Below, one piece after another: positions 60,792 through 64,000 of a stretch of DNA of 64,000 nt. Source of the stretch: Psychromicrobium lacuslunae (GTDB taxonomy: Bacteria > Actinomycetota > Actinomycetes > Actinomycetales > Micrococcaceae); assembly GCF_000950575.1 (NCBI RefSeq), contig NZ_CP011005.1:1674001-1738000 (forward strand), read 5' to 3'. The notes beneath the pieces are model-generated. The model worked only from the letters and a program-made list of their open reading frames with translations. It made no database searches and was not told the origin of the DNA. Position 1 is the stretch's first letter. The number at the start of each line of letters is the position of its first letter. The translations under genes were made by a program, and so were the position numbers.

Positions 60792-62531
60792 TTACGCTTC
60801 CTGCATCGGAATCCGCACGCCGCGTTCGGCGGCGACCTCGCTGGCGCGTTGGTAGCCGGCGTCGACGTGCCGGATCACCCCCATGCCGGGATCGTTGGTG
60901 AGCAACCGCTCCAGCTTTTCCGCAGCGAGCGCGGTGCCGTCGGCCACCGAGACCTGACCGGCGTGGATGGAACGACCAATGCCGACGCCACCACCGTGGT
61001 GAATGGACACCCAGGTGGCCCCCGAGGAGGTGTTGATCAGGGCGTTCAGCAGCGGCCAGTCGGCAATCGCATCTGAGCCGTCCGCCATTGATTCGGTCTC
61101 CCGATAAGGTGAGGCGACCGAACCAGAATCGAGGTGATCACGCCCGATCACGATCGGTGCGGAGACTTTGCCTTCGGCCACCAGTTGGTTAAAGAGCGCT
61201 CCGGCTTTCGCCCGGTCTCCGTATCCCAACCAGCAGATCCGCGCCGGAAGTCCCTCAAACTCGACGTGCTCCGCGGCGGCGTCCAGCCAGCGGTGCAGGT
61301 GCTCATTCTCCGGGAAGAGTTCCTTGAGAGCAGCGTCAGTGACCGCAATATCTGCCGGGTCACCCGAAAGCGCCACCCAACGGAACGGGCCGAGGCCTTC
61401 GCAGAATAGTGGACGAATATAAGCTGGCACGAAGCCTGGGAAAGCAAAAGCCCGTTCGTAGCCGCCCTTGCGGGCTTCGTCACGGATCGAGTTGCCGTAG
61501 TCGAACACCTCGGAACCAGCGTCCTGGAAGCCGACCATGGCTTCAACGTGCCGCGCCATCGAAACCTGTGACTTCTTGGTGAAGCCTTCCGGATCGCCCT
61601 CCGCTTCGCGCTGCCACTCTTCCAGCGAAACGCCTTCCGGTAAGTAGCTCAGCGGGTCATGAGCGCTGGTTTGGTCGGTCACCACGTCAATATGGAATTC
61701 CCCGGCCCGATGCCGCTCTAGCAGCGCGGGGAAAATCTCAGCAGCGTTGCCGACATAGCCCACCGAAAGCGGTCGCTTCTCTGCTTTCGCGGCAAGTACC
61801 TTGGCCAGCGCGGCTTCCAAGTCGGTCGCTCCGTACACTTCGTCTAAGTAACGCTTGCCCAGTCTGCGTCGCAACCGCTCCTCACTGACGTCGATGATCA
61901 GGCAGGCACCGCCGTTCAGGGTCACGGCTAAGGGCTGCGCGCCACCCATCCCGCCGCAACCGCCGGTCAGCGTCAAGGTTCCAGCCAGTGTGGGAGTCTC
62001 GATTCTTCCCTCGCCGAAGAGCTTCGCGGCAACTGCGGCGAAAGTCTCAAAGGTGCCCTGCAAGATGCCCTGAGTACCGATATAGATCCAGGAACCGGCG
62101 GTCATCTGGCCGTACATCATCAGACCCTCAGCCTCTAGCTTGCGAAATTCCGGCCAGTTAGCCCAGTCCCCCACTAGATTGGAGTTCGCCAGCAGCACCC
62201 GGGGTGCCCACTCATTAGTGCGGAAGATGCCCACCGGCTTGCCGGACTGCACTAGCAGGGTCTCGTCCTTTTCCAACGTTTCTAGGCTACGCACGATCGC
62301 GTCGTAGGCTTCCCAGCTGCGAGCCGCTCGGCCGGTGCCGCCGTAGACCACTAAATCCTCGGGGCGTTCGGCCACCTCGGGGTCCAGATTGTTCATCAGC
62401 ATCCGCAGCGGTGCCTCGGTCTGCCAGGACTTGGCGGTTAGCTCGGTACCGCGGGCCGCACGGATGGTATTCCCATCGCTGTAACGAGACGGATCGTGTT
62501 GGGTGAAACCGGGGATAGCCGCGTTGCTCAT
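60792..62531 (-). CDS. hutU: Urocanate hydratase HutU
   Basis: 579 residues, slightly longer than the typical about 550. NAD-dependent enzyme converting urocanate to imidazolone propionate. Visible blocks: [36 protein letters not shown] split by its strand, [15 protein letters not shown], and the C-terminal [20 protein letters not shown]-like region reading [13 protein letters not shown]. It is first of the minus-strand hut genes, downstream of an IclR gene with a 50-base repeat-rich gap. Confidence 0.96.
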   Translation of the reverse strand: MSNAAIPGFTQHDPSRYSDGNTIRAARGTELTAKSWQTEAPLRMLMNNLDPEVAERPEDLVVYGGTGRAARSWEAYDAIVRSLETLEKDETLLVQSGKPVGIFRTNEWAPRVLLANSNLVGDWANWPEFRKLEAEGLMMYGQMTAGSWIYIGTQGILQGTFETFAAVAAKLFGEGRIETPTLAGTLTLTGGCGGMGGAQPLAVTLNGGACLIIDVSEERLRRRLGKRYLDEVYGATDLEAALAKVLAAKAEKRPLSVGYVGNAAEIFPALLERHRAGEFHIDVVTDQTSAHDPLSYLPEGVSLEEWQREAEGDPEGFTKKSQVSMARHVEAMVGFQDAGSEVFDYGNSIRDEARKGGYERAFAFPGFVPAYIRPLFCEGLGPFRWVALSGDPADIAVTDAALKELFPENEHLHRWLDAAAEHVEFEGLPARICWLGYGDRAKAGALFNQLVAEGKVSAPIVIGRDHLDSGSVASPYRETESMADGSDAIADWPLLNALINTSSGATWVSIHHGGGVGIGRSIHAGQVSVADGTALAAEKLERLLTNDPGMGVIRHVDAGYQRASEVAAERGVRIPMQEA

Positions 62532-62549
62532 GGATTCAATCTTTCTGTT

Positions 62550-62580
62550 CAGTCTTGTCTCAGTCTTGTTTGAGTCTTAC
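62550..62580. repeat. Three 11-bp-spaced AGTCTT repeats in the hutU leader
   Basis: CAGTCTTGT at 62550-62558 and 62561-62569 and GAGTCTTAC at 62572-62580 are spaced by exactly 11 bases, one helical turn. They fill the gap between the IclR stop (62582) and the hutU ribosome-binding region. They may be regulator binding sites or leader-RNA elements. Confidence 0.6.
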
Positions 62581-62581
62581 T

Positions 62582-63238
62582 TCAGACTCGTTCGGGGATG
62601 TGCAAAATGGAGGTTGCCTCAGCGGCGACTAAGGCGCCGATGCGGTTGGCTTCTGCTGAGGTGATTCGGTAACTGGGTGCGACCACGCTGAGCGCTGCCA
62701 CAATACGACCACCGACGACGACTGGCGCCGCAATAGCCGTCACATCGGCCTCGACCCCATCGGTCACCACAATGTAGTCACTGGGGCTGATTCCCTTCAG
62801 AGCCGCACCGGCTGCGGTTCCCTCCAAGGGAATGCTGCGCCCCACCCAGCTGGAATGACGTACCGAGTGAGTACCCTCCTGAACGGCTATATAGATGCCA
62901 TTGCCGCCGCGGGAGGGCACGTTCAAGTAGGTCGATTCGCCGGTGGCTGCGACCAAGCGCTTCATTGGCTCCTCAGCCATCGAGACCAAGGATTCATGCG
63001 CTAAGGCTTGGGCACCGAGCTGGACGATCCGCATTCCGGGCCGGTAGCCGTCGTCGTCCTTGCGGACAAAACCGGCACCCTCGAGAGTGCGCAGTAGCCG
63101 CAGCGCGGTGGAGGCGGAAAGCTCGACTTCACGAGAGGCCTCGGCGAGCGAAATACTGCCTCGGTCACAGACGACGCCGAGCAATGCGAGGGCGCGTTCA
63201 ACGGTCTTGGTCGAGGGGGCCGCCAAAGTTTCGGTCAT
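62582..63238 (-). CDS. IclR-family regulator of the hut genes
   Basis: 218 residues from ATG at 63238 with AAGGAG seven bases upstream; the 18 codons before it are rejected. N-terminal winged helix with ISLAEASREVELSASTALRL followed by LRTLEGAGFV, then an IclR ligand domain (about 85-215). It lies between the minus-strand hut operon and divergent hutH, and the 183-base gap to hutH contains repeated TGTATTTCAC sites, so it probably controls both directions. Urocanate or histidine may be the effector. Confidence 0.92.
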   Translation of the reverse strand: MTETLAAPSTKTVERALALLGVVCDRGSISLAEASREVELSASTALRLLRTLEGAGFVRKDDDGYRPGMRIVQLGAQALAHESLVSMAEEPMKRLVAATGESTYLNVPSRGGNGIYIAVQEGTHSVRHSSWVGRSIPLEGTAAGAALKGISPSDYIVVTDGVEADVTAIAAPVVVGGRIVAALSVVAPSYRITSAEANRIGALVAAEATSILHIPERV

Positions 63239-63282
63239 AATTCCGCTCCTTCCCGCTTCTGCTCTTGCTTTCCCAGTGGTTA

Positions 63283-63313
63283 TGTATTTCACTTATTGAA
63301 ACGTGTATTTCAC
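63283..63313. promoter_or_regulatory. Candidate IclR operator in the hutH upstream region
   Basis: TGTATTTCAC occurs at 63283-63292 and 63304-63313, 21 bases apart (two helical turns). The first copy is part of the inverted repeat TTTCA-N5-TGAAA (63287-63301), an IclR-like palindrome. The site lies about 45 bases before the IclR start and about 110 before hutH. Confidence 0.65.
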
Positions 63314-63421
63314 CAATTGGCAAGAGGGTGAATTGTTCTTCTCCACCGAGACACCGGTTTCGATGGGCCAGAAGGGCTAGCCCCAACGAAACCCTGGATT
63401 GTGCGGGGCGGAAGGATCATC

Positions 63422-64000
63422 ATGCAAACGGTCGTGGAAATTGGCGTCGGAGCTCTTCTCCCAGAGCAAGTTGTCGCCGTTGCCCGGCACAACGCAAAGG
63501 TGTCATTGAGCGATGAGTCGCTGGCCGCAATGACCGCCTCCCGGGCGGTCATTGACGATCTGGTCAGCGACAGCAAGCCTCATTACGGCGTCTCTACTGG
63601 TTTCGGCGCGCTGGCGACCAAGCACATTCCGGTTGAGCTGCGCAGCCAATTGCAACGTTCGCTGATTCGTTCGCACGCCGCTTCCTCGGGTGCTGAGGTC
63701 GATCGCGAAGTGGTCCGTGGCCTGATGCTAAACCGGCTCTCCACCCTGGCCACCGGCCGCACCGGTGTCCGTCCGAGTACTGCGGCTGCTTATGTAGATC
63801 TACTGAACGCCGGCATCACTCCGGTGATTGGCGAATACGGTTCGCTGGGCTGTTCCGGTGACCTCGCTCCGCTTTCGCACTGCGCCTTGGCACTGATGGG
63901 TGAAGGCGAGGTACGCGATGCCGACGGCGTGAAGCTACCCGCTGCAGAGGCGCTTAAAGCCGCCGGTCTGGAACCAATTGAACTCCGTGAAAAGGAGGGT
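63422..64000 (+). CDS. hutH: Histidine ammonia-lyase HutH (3'-truncated by window edge)
   Basis: 193 codons of a protein of about 510-520 residues are visible. AAGGA is six bases before the ATG. YGVSTGFGAL carries the catalytic Tyr; LIRSHAASSG and LNRLSTLATGRTGVRP follow. The cofactor-forming tripeptide is Cys144-Ser145-Gly146 in GSLGCSGDLAPLSH instead of the common Ala-Ser-Gly; I recall the same variant in other actinobacterial enzymes. It makes urocanate from histidine, the first hut step, and is divergent from the IclR gene. Confidence 0.95.
   Translation, partial: MQTVVEIGVGALLPEQVVAVARHNAKVSLSDESLAAMTASRAVIDDLVSDSKPHYGVSTGFGALATKHIPVELRSQLQRSLIRSHAASSGAEVDREVVRGLMLNRLSTLATGRTGVRPSTAAAYVDLLNAGITPVIGEYGSLGCSGDLAPLSHCALALMGEGEVRDADGVKLPAAEALKAAGLEPIELREKEG

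Noticed and set aside
1-64000. Mobile elements, CRISPR arrays, prophage, tRNA or rRNA genes
   Set aside because: No transposase, integrase, spacer-repeat pattern, tRNA cloverleaf or rRNA segment was noticed on reading both strands; a dedicated tRNA scan was not possible.

Overview
The window reads as a chromosomal segment of a moderate-to-high-GC actinobacterium, most likely a member of the Micrococcaceae (Arthrobacter / Renibacterium / Psychromicrobium-like). Reasons: an mtrA-mtrB-lpqB locus, a SAM-IV riboswitch in front of metY-metX, a Streptomyces-type hut layout (hutU - M20 amidohydrolase - hutF - hutI), paired clpP genes with a ClgR/PopR-like regulator, and abundant GTG/TTG starts with ATGA and TAATG overlaps. 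I see no insertion sequence, phage, CRISPR array, rRNA or tRNA. The species call is inference; no database was searched.

Layout. 1-3583 (-): lpqB (cut by the left edge), mtrB, mtrA, an envelope-stress and cell-division two-component system. 3753-9482 (+): a five-gene membrane-associated operon (membrane-domain protein, DUF4129, DUF4350, MoxR ATPase, DUF58) divergent from mtrA. 9569-11290: a ClgR/PopR-like regulator ending in Ala-Ala converges on a coupled pair of clpP genes whose upstream region carries an array of half-sites with a 15-bp period. 11379-16842: DUF4166 protein, a cysteine-free MetE-like protein with chorismate mutase, a regulator/MFS efflux pair and a secreted protein. 16984-22568 (-): a complete dipeptide/oligopeptide ABC transporter, with a 16-bp hairpin between the binding-protein gene and the permeases. 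22703-33074: glutamine amidotransferase, YbhB protein, mnmA with its cysteine desulfurase, an MBL hydrolase, an MFS carrier, a lipoprotein, a GPP34 (GOLPH3-like) gene with a small membrane protein behind twin palindromes, TetR, an SGNH hydrolase and a SHOCT protein. 33118-38899: self-regulated TetR, metX-metY under a SAM-IV riboswitch, VOC protein, CPBP protease, histidine phosphatase. 38960-43173: iron-box-controlled efeUOB.

43434-52119 is the most coherent metabolic locus. A DeoR regulator, a tagatose-bisphosphate-type aldolase, a PfkB kinase, a Cys-free ROK kinase and a SIS-domain isomerase form a minus-strand operon divergent from a large secreted GH101 endo-alpha-N-acetylgalactosaminidase. 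Together they suggest release of the core-1 disaccharide from mucin-type O-glycans and catabolism of GalNAc through tagatose phosphates. A deacetylase and a transporter are not in the window.

52215-56805: kynureninase with a divergent Lrp regulator, then a TetR-MFS-SDR operon behind a perfect 26-bp palindrome. 56802-64000: the histidine-utilisation cluster (hutI, an N-terminally shortened hutF, an M20 amidohydrolase probably replacing hutG, hutU, an IclR regulator, and divergent hutH cut by the right edge), with several short repeats in its intergenic gaps.
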